Source: Rhizophagus clarus (lineage: Eukaryota > Glomeromycota > Glomeromycetes > Glomerales > Glomeraceae). Taken from it: a stretch of DNA of 64,000 bases. Below, one piece after another: positions 47,967 to 58,515 of this stretch. The notes under the pieces are model-generated. The model made no database searches and had not been told where the DNA came from. It saw nothing but the letters and a program-made list of their open reading frames with translations. Each line of letters opens with the position of its first letter. Position 1 is the stretch's first letter. The translations under genes were made by a program, and so were the position numbers. The stretch spans positions 1,302,001 through 1,366,000 of the forward strand of contig BLAL01000004.1 of assembly GCA_015698045.1 (NCBI GenBank), given 5' to 3'.

Positions 47967-48893
47967 TACTGTGGACTTAGGTTTTTATGAAGAATATGTT
48001 TGCCACAACTTGAGGCATTGTAAAATATTCATGAGAAATGTAAAACAGTATAGTTTGCTTAGTTTTAAATTATAATTTTTATTAAAGATATTATTTTTGG
48101 ATTTTTAAAATAGTATAATTTTTATTATTAAATTTAATTTTAATATAATTTTGTTCAATAATTGGTTATTTATTGGGGTATTATTGGATTATTATTTTAT
48201 AAAATGATTATTTTAGTTATTTGTATTTTTAATTTTCCTTTCCAAAGTTTAAGTAAATTGAATTTGAGTTTAAATCAACTAAACTATTCATTCCATTATT
48301 AAGCTCAGATTAACTGAACTAACTTGCAAGTAAAAGACTTTTAGTGTTATATTGTGCTATATTAATCATTTAGTCATCTGGGATCTTCATAAAAGCTAGG
48401 TCATATGATTTGTATCACATAGAATATTATATTACTGTGCCACATAATGTTAATCATTTGGTTAAATTTGCTGTGATTTGTTTATTAGATTTGTTATCAT
48501 TTATACTTATGTTGAATTTATATGTATATTTTCAACTTGCCACTACAGAGGCAATAACAAATTAAGATAGCAAATTATAAAAGAAAGGTATCCAGATATA
48601 AACTTAAAATAAAGATAATTTTAGAATTATTATATAAAATATTGAAAGAAACTCCCATTTATCTAAATGTAAGTCCAGATATAAAGGCTTTTTTAGAATC
48701 ATTATATAAAATATTGGTGGGAGAAGTCTTCATTTTTCCAGATATGTATTCAGGTATAGTGTAGGCTGATTTTTTGCTATCATCAAACCCACTTGAGATG
48801 TGAAATCTGTCAAGAAATTTGGGTAAACTAAGTTTGCTAAAATCTGCCAAGAATTTTTTTCAGAACTCTCTTAGAAAATACCTTCCCTTAGGG
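47967..48893. other. Intergenic with a partial direct repeat
   Basis: Ordinary A+T-rich DNA without a gene. The words CCAGATATAAA and TTTTAGAATYATTATATAAAA recur at 48,593-48,642 and 48,672-48,714, a diverged tandem duplication of about 80 bp. TTTTTTTCAGAACT occurs at 48,854 and again at 49,206. Confidence 0.4.
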
Positions 48894-49158
48894 CAGTTTT
48901 GTACATGGAACATTGTCCGGCAATTTTTTGTGGACACGGACGTCCAAAAAATCCATGTCCGCGTCCATAGTCCGCGGACTCTACGGACACAGACAATTTG
49001 TTAACCAGCCTTAAAAATCTTTTGGCTGGAATCAACAAGAAGTACGGCTGGCATTAATGCGGACAAAATGTCCCGGACATGAAAATATAGCGGACATGGA
49101 TCGGACTGTCCGATCCGGGACTGTCCAATGTCCGTGTCCGTGTCCCATGACAACACTA
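48894..49158. mobile_element. hAT-type MITE, 265 bp, 8-bp target duplication
   Basis: Flanked by CCTTAGGG at 48,886-48,893 and 49,159-49,166. Ends CAGTTTTGTACATGGAACA and the complement of TAGTGTTGTCATGGGACA, an imperfect 18-bp pair matching the CAGTGTTG-type ends common in hAT elements. Subterminal TGTCCG/CGGACA words repeat many times in both directions. No coding capacity. Confidence 0.9.
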
Positions 49159-49166
49159 CCTTAGGG

Positions 49167-50480
49167 TTTTGGACAAGATTTTCTGAGACTGTATGGGCTT
49201 GCAAATTTTTTTCAGAACTTTACTTTTCATAAAGATCTATAGGGATAGTAAAAAATCATTAATTCTTGAGATACCAATACCAAACCAAAAATCACTTGGA
49301 TTTCCAAATTCTACCCCCAGCTGATAGTCTTAGATAACATATAAAGTCCACTACAGTCTCATGCAACCACTGCAGTGGAGCATATCCCATCATATACTCA
49401 CCTTGTAACTAACCAGTATAAAACCACCTCACAATTATTTTGGATATTACTATGCAATTACTTTACAACAAACCTGATTACCATTTTGCAACTATTCCAT
49501 AGTCATCAGAATTTCAGAATCAATGACAACAAAAAAGCCCTACAGAATATGCAGAGTAACCTGGCACTAGAGAACAAAATAAGTGATAAAGATCACAGAA
49601 AGCCAATAAAGCTGACTAACAATAGTGTTACCGGTAAAAATAGAAGAGAGCCTAGAAAACCAGAGTGCTGCCCAACAACAACAACAGAAAAGCAACCATA
49701 CCCAACAAAAAGGGGGGTACCATTAGATCATACTGGTACTATTATAATCTATAACAACTGGTACTGTCATAGTATAATTATACTATAACAGTACCAGTAT
49801 ATTTTTTAATTTAAAATATAATTTTATTACTTTAATTAATATTTCTTACTCTTCTCTTTCCCACAATTGCAAAAAATTATCACGAAAAATTGGTTGTAAT
49901 TTCGAAAGATTTTCGTAAATAAAAAGTTGAAATTCTCATAATAATAAATTTATTTGAATGTGAGTAATATTTATATTGTAATTATTGATCAGTAATTTTA
50001 AAGTATAATCTTATTATTTTAATTAAATAAAATTGATTTTATATTTGTAAAGTTGTGCAACGACTTAAGTAAAGCCTGATATGGCGTCTGTAAAAGCAGG
50101 TCGGAGAGTGATAGCAATCTAACTGTATATCACTATTTATGCAATAATTTAAAATGTAAGTTTTATTTAACAAATAATAATATTAAATGTAATATTCATT
50201 TAAAAAATACATAGACTTTATTCGAATGCTAAATAAATATTTTGTATAATTCGATAAAAATTTAATATTGTAACGGTATTTTGATATTAAATTCAGGATT
50301 TGTAAGTGTCTCTCCTGCTGTGACAGTCCAATCTCCTTACCTAACTCAGATAGATCCTAGGATTTTGTACTCGTTGGAATTCATTGTTGAAATGTTTTAA
50401 CATGTTAAATCACTATATATATGGAATTTTATATTACTATAAATTTAACAATAACATTTTAATTTTATCACATAAAGTGC
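49167..50480. other. Intergenic; includes a 42-bp palindrome and an unassigned 137-codon frame
   Basis: From about 49,240 to 49,730 the DNA is richer in C and G than its flanks. A plus frame at 49,375-49,788 (HIPSYTHLVTNQYKTTSQLF, later GKNRREPRKPECC) runs into the palindrome at its end. It matches no family I know and is probably repeat-derived. Confidence 0.4.
49757..49798. repeat. 42-bp palindrome
   Basis: ACTGGTACTGT and ACAGTACCAGT pair perfectly around an inner ATAGTATAATTATACTAT palindrome, with one mismatched pair. Another TACTGGTACT stands at 49,731-49,740. It may be the end of a transposon whose other end is lost. Confidence 0.8.
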
Positions 50481-50894
50481 TTTAAAATAATATAATTTTT
50501 TGCCCTGTCAATTTCGTTTTGTTCATATATTGATAAGGGTTTCAATTGATTCATTATGATCAGGCTGCTTTAGGTTGTATTGCCAGTCCTTTTATAATTT
50601 CTAACTTTATTTGCAAGTGATTCTTACCAGTAATTTTTAACTTCTTCAGAAACTCCCAAACATTCATTAGCAAGATGTACCTCGATTTCTCCACGCCCCC
50701 AATGCCTTGGACAGTAATTACAAGTTGCATTCCGATATCTATGTGTATCAGGGTCGTAATAATTCCAAATCTGTTCTCTAGGTCGACCTCCTTGTCGTTT
50801 ACTCTTTCCATTTTGATTCTGTTGTTCTTTAGATTTCAGAATGAGTATCAGTTTGAGGTGATACGTTTAAAAATGTATTTGTACCTTCAGTCAT
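50481..50894 (-). pseudogene. hAT transposase fragment with BED zinc finger
   Basis: Minus strand from ATG 50,894. After a leader (MTEGTNTFLNVSPQTDTHS) there is a frameshift near 50,830, then GGRPREQIWNYYDPD and the finger TCNYCPRHW...EVHLANEC, i.e. C-x2-C then H-x4-C, the BED pattern that binds DNA at the N-terminus of hAT transposases. It goes on as VSEEVKNYW, a stop, SLANKVRNYKRT, a stop, and a last recognisable NEQNEIDRA-like piece (here YEQNEIDRAKNYI). The RNase-H core and dimerisation domain are absent. No hAT ends were found around it. Naming a BED finger is secure; the exact 3' limit is not. Confidence 0.85.
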
Positions 50895-51189
50895 TTTAGT
50901 AAATTATAAATAAAAATATAAAAAACTATCGAAACACTTATAAAATATATTGCTAATGCATTCATATATAAAAGTTAGTTTATTTAGATACGTTTCATAT
51001 TATAAATGTTAATTTATTCAAACGCGTTTCTTACATATAAAATTAATTTTAACTTTAAAACATAGGTTTTAACAAGCTAATACTTAAACTTTATTATGAA
51101 ATTTAATAATTATAATAACAAACTGAAAATAAAATCCACTATTTTATCATTTAGTTTCAGTTAAATTAACATCATATTTTAATGAAGAT

Positions 51190-51545
51190 TAATAAAATGT
51201 AAATATAATTGAAGTTTGATTTTTCATTGTTTCAATCAATATTTTCAAATAAAAATAATGCATTATCGAGTCATACAAATCAAGTTAAGTTTGATTTAAA
51301 ATCGACTCGACGATATGTGGTAGGCTTTGCTTCGAATTCGTTTCAATCGGTTGTATTTTATTTATTTGAATTTCTAAATTTATGTAACACATGAAATATC
51401 CGACTTGATCCACCAATAGAATGATTTATCTTTTTTATATGACCAAAAAATAAAACCGATCGGAAATGAACATGATTAATAATTAGACACGCACTTGTAT
51501 TACCTCAGAGGTAAAATAATTTTCAAAGAATTTTTTAAAGAATGA
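51190..51545 (+). repeat. Inverted-repeat copy L, downstream of the membrane-protein gene
   Basis: Aligns in reverse complement with 56,461-56,875. Shared words include TTTTTCATTGTTTCA, GAGTCATACAAATC, GGGCTTTGCT (here AGGCTTTGCT), AATTCGTTTCAATCG, CATGAAATATCCG, TATATGACCAAAAA, AATTAGACACG and TCAGAGG in the same order. By eye about 65-70% alike. The 61-codon frame inside it is not conserved in the other copy. Confidence 0.8.
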
Positions 51546-51796
51546 TCCCATGATATACGTTTCTGACTAATGTTAAATGACTGTTAAATGCAATATACTC
51601 TACTTTAAATCCCTTTTAACTCGAATTTAACAAATTTAATTAAACTTAAAGATTTACCTGCAGTTTGAACAATAATTTATAGACTATCAAAATTTAAATT
51701 TAATAAATAAATTATAATCGAATTGTACATTGTAAGTAAAACTTATAAAGACAAATAATTTTTAATAAATAAAAATAAATAAATTAAGCTAATGCA

Positions 51797-54700
51797 TCAA
51801 TCATTAGGTTCACTAGTGGGTACAGTGCGTAAGCTTTTATTCCGGATATAATTTATAGATTGATATAAGTGACTTATGATGTTAATTCCAAGGGTTATCG
51901 CTGAAGAGACTAAAGTAAAAATTGGAATAAAATCATACGATATCGATCTCGTTCTGAATAAAACCTAAAAAAAGAAAAACAAGATCAACATTACAAATGC
52001 AATAAATATTATTTTATAAAATAAAAAAAAAAAGGAATCATAACAGATAATGATCTTTTAATTTTACAATACCTGAATGACAAATTGAGGAATATCTTCA
52101 ATAAAAATATTTGATACAGCAATCCAAAATATTGCCGATTTAGCATAATCAGAAAATGGAGCCTGAAAATTACTAAATCCTGCAAAGTTTGAATGTAAAA
52201 TACTCAACATCTCAATATTTATTCCTGCCAATATCGTAAATATACTAGTAAGTTTATTATTTTCTGTAAACCATAGTAAAAATTCCTTTCTCCTATTCTC
52301 TTTTGCTATTATCAGAAATGCTAATGCCATATTTAATCCTAGTGGAATAGTATAAAAGACCATACTATAAAAAATTCAAAAATGTTCTTTTAATTAAAAA
52401 TAAAAATAAAAATTTCAGTTTACTCGTTTAATATAATATGTTTCGTACCTTGGAATATATAGCTTTATTACATCGTTAGCATTATTAATTATAAAAAGAG
52501 TGTCCATAACGAAATCAAAAACATATAAGCTAAATTTAAAAATAGCAATATTGTGACCCTAAAAATTAAAATTTGATAAAAAAAAAAAAAATTAATAATA
52601 ATAAGTTTAAAATATTTTATAGTGTTTTAATTAATAATACCTTTTTTTCTCTCCTGTTAGCAAGAATATAAAGAATAACTAAAAGTACTATAATTAAAAG
52701 TAAACACAATAATTTTGGTCCATATTCTTGCAAATAATTCGCTAGACATTAATAAATCATTTAAGAATCACAAATTACTTGTATCAAAAAATTTATTAGT
52801 TAATAATAATACTGTACTTACGTGCTGGGTTAAAACCATAAGTAAAATCTAAATTAGCGAGTGTTCCATTTCCAATGGGAGTTTGACTACTATCTGACAT
52901 CATAGTATTGATATCCTGTATTACAGAATTAACATCTTTTTCATATGGATTTTTAGTTTCATCAATATTTATGCTAATTAAAAGTTTATCACCCGAATCA
53001 GGATCAATTTGATTTTTACTATTTTTACTAAGACGATTTCGTGATATTTGAAGTGCTTCTGCTAATTCATCCAACAAATTATTAAAGAATTGATTGTTTT
53101 CATCAACTGCAGAATTTTTAATTATATTTGTTCTATCCACAGTTAATCGAAATAAGCCAGATGTTGGGCTAGTAATAGTATACATATATTTTTTATCTTC
53201 AATTTCGAAATTCCAAATACCATATCTTACACCTAATAAAGGTTCCCCATAAATTCTGCTCTTAACAAAATTATTATCAATCGTAATAGAGTAATTTCCC
53301 CCTGATTTACCAAAAGTATAATTAAATATGTTTAAGATAACTCTTGTATTATCATTATCTAGTGTACATCCCGTACCAGGAGTTATTTGACGTAAAATTT
53401 TTCCTTGATCAATTTTATATATTGTTAAATTGCCATCCGATAGCGTTACTGGATCACGGAAATCAATTGAAATATTTTTAATATCTGGATATGTTGAGGG
53501 TATTAAAGAATTAATTGCAGGGAATGTTGATTCTACATTTGTGTTGAAATATCCACTATCATTTGTAATTTTAGGTAAATCAATCAAATTAAGTATCCAA
53601 GTATTATTATGTTCCATTTGTGCGATCAAAAAAGTATTGTTTGGTAATGGTGTATATGCATAATTTAAATTTGCGTTTAAAAGTTGATTTAATCCTGGAG
53701 TATTATATGGCGTACCATCTTCACTAAATACGTAAATATATAATCCATTGTCATTCGTACTATCATTTCCCAAAGGTTTAGTTAATATATAACCACCAAA
53801 TAATAAACTTTGTAGTCTCCAAGAGCTAAAATTAATTTGATTATTAGGAAAACTAAACTCCGTATAATTTAAAGAAATGGCTGCCCCTGATGATAAAAAT
53901 CCAATTTTAACATTGAAATTACTATTATTAAATTTCATAGGGAAGGAACAAGAATGTCCAACTCTCGTATATTCTATATTACAAGATATTGGATGACTTA
54001 TTCTATTTGTTAAGTTTGTTTGATAAAGATAAATTTTAGTTGTATCAGATTTATTATAACCTATAAATTCTGCAATAATTTGATCTTGTAATATTGAATT
54101 TGGGGATGCATATTTTTTATAAATAAAATAATAATTTTCATCAGCTGTTTGTACTAATGATCTTGGTCTAAATATGAAACTATCATCTATTGTAATATTT
54201 CCACTAGTCAAAATTATAAATTTTCCATCTAATCCCATTTTATATTGTCTCCATGCAAAATAATCATTATTGAGTGATCTATGACCTATGATAAATCCTT
54301 TCTCTTTGTTAATATTAAAAACTACTTGTAAAGGTGGTTTGACAAGTCTATTACGGTTACGATGATTTCTATGACCCATAAGTCCTATAGATGTTCTATC
54401 AAACACATTACCATCAAAATCAGTTATCATTCCCCATCCTTCGAATGTTTGAGAATTTGTTGAATTATTATAAATGACTAGAATCCTATTCATTTCAATT
54501 ATTTCATAATATAATTGATCTTGATTTCCCGCCATATAGGAACAGTAATTAAATGGTTGAACACCTTCTAATTTAATATCTTTTTCTATAACTGTTCCAT
54601 TAGGGTAAATAATTCTTAAAAAAAATATATTATAATTACAATGCCGTCCTTTTGTCCTCACTTGATTTCTAACAATTCTTACTGCTATAATATCATTATA

Positions 54701-54871
54701 TGTCTTTATATCACTTACACGAGGCTGTGATTGTGGTCCATAATCTTTTTCTTCAATATGTGAAAATGTACTTATCCGGGCTATTATGTGTAAAGGATAA
54801 ACACATAAAAAAATTACAAATAATGCAAAAACTTTGATATAAAAATTCTGTAAATTTGATTGCATTTTCAT
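51797..54871 (-). CDS. Large multi-pass membrane glycoprotein, five exons
   Basis: Minus-strand exons 54,871-52,822, 52,741-52,641, 52,558-52,449, 52,364-52,073 and 51,964-51,797; introns of 80, 82, 84 and 108 bp, all GT-AG and phase-consistent; 906 residues. Residues 12-30 are a hydrophobic signal or anchor. Residues 35-683 form a large exported domain rich in Asn, Tyr and NxS/T sites, beta-rich (YGIWNFEIEDKKYMYTITSP), perhaps propeller-like. From exon 2 on come about six membrane helices: LLCLLLIIVLLVILYILA (about 693-712), IAIFKFSLYVFDFV, MVFYTIPLGLNMALAFLIIA, LTSIFTILAGINIEM, IFWIAVSNIFIEDIPQFVIQ, FIPIFTLVSSAITLGINII. This build matches a large Rhizophagus-type family of unknown role; a surface sensor is only a guess. 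TATAAAC lies about 27 bp before the ATG. Inverted repeats lie on both sides. Confidence 0.85.
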
Positions 54872-55173
54872 TTTCTTTTTCAGAAAAACTCTTCTGCGTT
54901 TATAATCATACTGATATACCGTTTTTTTTTTTTTGTATTTTAAATGAGGCTTAGTTACGTGGCTTTATTATTTCTTTTTTAGATAATTTAGTATATATTA
55001 TTCACCTAATAAATCAAAGTGATTTTTTTTTTAATACATAAAAATTATAATCTACACAACTTTATTTAACGTTAGGCTATTCTATAATAATTAACAAACG
55101 AATTAAATGAAACGATCGGATCTTTGAAAAATTACCAAGCCTCAGACTAGTTAATTTTGAATGTTGATTGAAT
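54872..55173. other. Promoter-proximal region of the membrane-protein gene
   Basis: On the minus strand a TATAAAC (54,898-54,904) is close to the ATG, which would leave almost no leader, so either the leader is very short or the motif is not used. The rest is T-rich, ending at the tandem repeat at 55,174. Confidence 0.4.
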
Positions 55174-55400
55174 TCCCTCCTGACATCATAATCGACGTTA
55201 AGTCACATAGTTTGACTTAATAATGTCTCACTTAGCCACGAAGGGTTAAAGATAATATTCCCTGTTGACATCATAATCACGTTAAGTCACATGGTTTGAC
55301 ACAACAATGCCTCACTTAGCCACGAAGAGTATAACAATAATAGGTTAAAGTTAAGATATCCTGCTGACATCATAATCACGTAATGTCACATGCACATGAG
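55174..55400. repeat. Tandem repeat upstream of the membrane-protein gene
   Basis: Two full and one partial copy of a 85-99 bp unit starting TGACATCATAATC (55,181, 55,266, 55,365), each followed by ACGT..AGTCACAT and, in the full copies, GTTTGAC, CTCACTTAGCCACGAAG. It lies 300-530 bp upstream of the minus-strand start, where it could carry repeated factor-binding sites (TGACATCA resembles bZIP sites); this is inference. Confidence 0.85.
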
Positions 55401-55639
55401 GTCTCGAATTCATAGAAATCCGCAGCAGCTTTCAAATAAACTTATTCTATTTTCATCGCTTTTGAGTAAAAAGTAAAATACACTTTTATTACAACCCATA
55501 AAAACTTAATTAAATCCATTTGGTAAGAAAGTATAACCGCCTAGGTTGAAATCAAAAAAAAGGGCCTATTAAAAAAAAAAAAAAGTAGGCTGGGTTGCAC
55601 ACTGTCTGTCATCCACCTTTATCTTTGTCTTTTATTAAA

Positions 55640-55890
55640 ATGTCGAAAAGCAACAGAAAACCATCAGAACAACAAATAAATGATAGTGAACGAACATTGA
55701 CACTATCAAAAATAAAAAACTAACGACATAATATACAAGACGCTGATAACAATATATCGGATGCTAACGAATCAAATCTATGAAGAACCAAACAAAACCA
55801 TCAATTATCTGTCAATGAAACAAGTCCTTCACAACTCGAACAACGATTACTCTGACAACAATACTACAGAGCCCATCGCGTGTCGCATCA
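55640..55890 (+). pseudogene. Degenerate coding fragment, N-terminal
   Basis: From ATG 55,640 the frame reads MSKSNRKPSEQQINDSERTL, a stop, NIQDADNNISDANESN, a stop, NHQLSVNETSPSQLEQRLL, a stop, QQYYRAHRVSHHV. Four consecutive in-frame pieces with the same polar, Gln/Ser-rich bias show a former gene. The last piece resembles the basic head of some replicative transposon proteins, too weak to name. It is cut off by the MITE at 55,939. Confidence 0.55.
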
Positions 55891-55938
55891 TGTGATAACA
55901 ATACTAATAACTTTTTTATTTATTTTATTTATTAGAAT

Positions 55939-56459
55939 TAGGGATGCCAACGGTCGGTTTGGTTCGGTTTCGGTTTTAAAACCGCGATTTTCAGCCAAAA
56001 CCGAACCGACCGCAAAACCGACCGATAAAACTGAACCGCAAAACCGATTGCAAAACCGAATAAATTATTATTAGAAGGTGCTAATTATGACTTTATTTAA
56101 TAATAACATTTAAATTTACATAATTTTTTCTTACATAAATAGTGCTGATTTCGAGATTTTTTTGGCGATACAAAAATCACGTGATCAACGCATAAAATTA
56201 AAATTCTCCCTATAATTTCAAAAAGGAAAGTATTATAAATTTAAATATTAAAATTCATGTTTTTAGTTATTCTCAATTGAAACAAGATATTTTTTCGGGA
56301 TATGTTGTAAAATATTTACAATTAACCGATCGGTTTTTTCATCGGTTTTTTTATGTATAAAACCGACGGTTAACCGGTCGGTCTTGGACTAAAACCGAAC
56401 CGAAACCGAACCGGCAAAAACGGTTATGACCGGTTATAACCGAACTTTTGGCATCCCTA
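55939..56459. mobile_element. hAT-like MITE, 521 bp
   Basis: Starts TAGGGATGCCAACGGTCGG and ends with the complement of TAGGGATGCCAAAAGTTCGG; 12 bp of perfect inverted repeat. Subterminal blocks repeat AACCGA, ACCGACC and their complements many times. The interior is A+T-rich. The 8 bp on each side (ATTAGAAT, CTCTTGAA) do not match, so either the duplication has decayed or a flank was rearranged. Its right end coincides with the start of inverted-repeat copy R. Confidence 0.85.
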
Positions 56460-56460
56460 C

Positions 56461-56875
56461 TCTTGAATAAAAAAATTCTTTGAGATTATTTTGCCTCTGA
56501 AGTAACACGAGTACGTGTCTAATTATGTTCACTTCCATTGATTTCATTTTTGGTCATATAAAAATAAAGACATGTTCGATCAAAAATTTAAGGTTCAAAG
56601 GACCGGATATTTCATGTTTTGCACAAATTCGGAGAACTTTAGAAATTTCTTAAATAAAATAAATACAAACGATTGAAACGAATTTGGAGCAAAGCCCACT
56701 GCTTATCGTTATAATGAGTCGAGTCACAGGTTACTAGATTTGTATGACTCGGAACTCGATAATTTTGTAGGTTTGTGCATTATTTTTATTGAGTTATTAT
56801 GAAATATTTGAAATATTTGGCTGAAACAATGAAAAAGCAAACTTTTATTATGTTTACATTATATTCAGTTAACGG
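56461..56875 (-). repeat. Inverted-repeat copy R, upstream of the membrane-protein gene
   Basis: Reverse-complement relative of 51,190-51,545, so the two enclose about 4.9 kb with the membrane-protein gene. No coding frame is conserved between them. See copy L for shared words. Confidence 0.8.
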
Positions 56876-58092
56876 TGCGATATTAATTTTGATTTTGCAC
56901 AAATAACATTAACCGTTGCTCTTTTAGTCATTCACTTCTATTAAAGATGTAAGTCGAAATGTCAATGATGAAATAGATGATATTGCTGAAATTAGTACCG
57001 CGTAGTAGATATTTTAGAAACTAAAAATTGGTTTATCGATTTTTAGTAGGTCTTCTGTTGTTTTTCTAGACTTAGGTTAAACGTTCTGGATGTCATTTTA
57101 GATTACACAAATATATATGTTCGCCATTCGGATCACTACGAATGAACTACTTATTGTATTGTTATTTTATTGTAAGTGAGAATAAACACTTTGCTGCTTA
57201 CCAAAAGGGGGATTTAGCAATGTTCATATAATTTATATACGATATATATACACAGTGACATATACTGTGCATCAAGAATACTATATCTTATCATAATTTT
57301 AAGTGGCTCGAATTGTTGTTGGAAAGATATTAAGCCACATGACGTCAAATCTTCCATTTCTTTTCACTCCGATAATAAATCTCCCAAGTTCGGATATTGT
57401 AATATTCATATACTGTAAATTATATTCAAGCTAGTATTTATTAGATCATTTTAATAACAACTGATAATTTGTCATATGTATTTTATTTTTAAATATTAGG
57501 ATTGACCTTTATTATTTTTATAATGATGAATCAACAAAATATTAAGCAGAATTTATTCTCAAATCATTCTGTTATATTTAGAAAACATTGTATAAATCGT
57601 CAATATTTAAAAATATTAGCCATATTATCTATTTATTATTTTTGCCTCTAATGTGGTGTTAAACAACTATGGAAAAATGTATTTATATATATTTTACTGT
57701 GCAAATCGCGTGAATTGATGATATAGCACAGTAGTTTATAAGATGTTATGTAAAATCTACAAACGCGTCGCGTTCCTTGTGATTATTATAATCAATCATC
57801 AATCACTATGACTTACACAAGTATTTTCCCATATATAAAAAATTAACTTTTCCTAACATTTTTTATGGTCTCTCAATTTTTTAACTTCATGCTTAGAGAC
57901 ACATACTACTCGTTTCTCTTGACTTCTTGTTTAAACACATACCATTCGTTCCCTCTTAACTTTTACGAAACACATATTACTTATTCTCTCAGTCTTATCG
58001 AGTGAGTTTGATAGTTACGAACAATTTTTTGGTCTGGTAGAAAATATTATTTTTTAAACATAGAAAACACAAATAAAAATTAATATTCTTTA
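56876..58092. other. Intergenic
   Basis: No gene recognised. A degenerate triplicate of about 50 bp with ACACATAC.A.TCGTT and CTTGACTT/CTTAACTT words spans 57,862-57,990. Confidence 0.45.
57862..57990. repeat. Degenerate ~50-bp tandem repeat
   Basis: Three copies with the order: TTCTCTC/CCTC, AACTT, T-rich word, then AAACACATA.YA.T. Divergent, so old. Confidence 0.55.
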
Positions 58093-58272
58093 AGGTGAGT
58101 AGCGCTAAAGTTTAAGATCAGTTTTAATGATACTACTCACAGCCAATATTCGTATCGGACTGTTAGTTATGTGTGGTTAGTTGGGCTTCGGATGGCTCAC
58201 AGACCTGACTTTTGGCCTTAAACCAATTTATATAACATAACTGACTTTTGCCAACCCTTTTTTTTTAGGTGA
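58093..58272 (+). repeat. Intron-like dispersed unit, copy 1
   Basis: Bounded by AGGTGA at both ends. Read on the plus strand it starts GTGAGTAGCGCTAAAG and ends CCAACCC, nine T, AG, i.e. a strong splice donor and a polypyrimidine tract with acceptor. It is also an inverted-repeat carrier: GTGAGTAG pairs with CTACTCAC about 40 bp inward. Apart from T-run length it is identical to copy 2, 241 bp downstream. No protein-coding exon is recognised next to it. Confidence 0.85.
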
Positions 58273-58333
58273 ATGGCTAGACTTTCCTTACAGCAGCTCA
58301 TTATCAAGGATTATATAATAATAATCATTTTTT

Positions 58334-58515
58334 AGGTGAGTAGCGCTAAAGTTTAAGATCAGTTTTAATGATACTACTCACAGCCAATATTCGTATCGGA
58401 CTGTTAGTTATGTGTGGTTAGTTGGGCTTCGGATGGCTCACAGACCTGACTTTTGGCCTTAAACCAATTTATATAACATAACTGACTTTTGCCAACCCTT
58501 TTTTTTTTTAGGTGA
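58334..58515 (+). repeat. Intron-like dispersed unit, copy 2
   Basis: Same sequence as 58,093-58,272 with 11 instead of 9 T before the final AG, again bounded by AGGTGA. The 61-bp spacer between the copies (58,273-58,333) is unrelated to the unit and ends in a T run before AG. Confidence 0.85.

Noticed and set aside
47719..48075. 118-codon plus frame with repeated RNSA/FRNY/GIADNCG words
   Set aside because: It reads through the subterminal CCGCAATT repeats of the hAT MITE and across its right end; not a gene.
48659..49204. Three small frames around the 48.9-kb MITE
   Set aside because: They cross or lie in MITE ends and target duplications, and have no domain.
49375..49788. 137-codon plus frame
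   Set aside because: No recognisable domain, low-complexity Thr/Lys/Arg end, and it runs into a palindrome; kept only as an unassigned stretch.
51209..51394. 61-codon plus frame in inverted-repeat copy L
   Set aside because: The homologous segment at 56.5-56.9 kb does not keep this frame, so it is not under coding selection.
53430..53663. 77-codon plus frame inside the membrane-protein gene
   Set aside because: Antisense shadow of exon 1.
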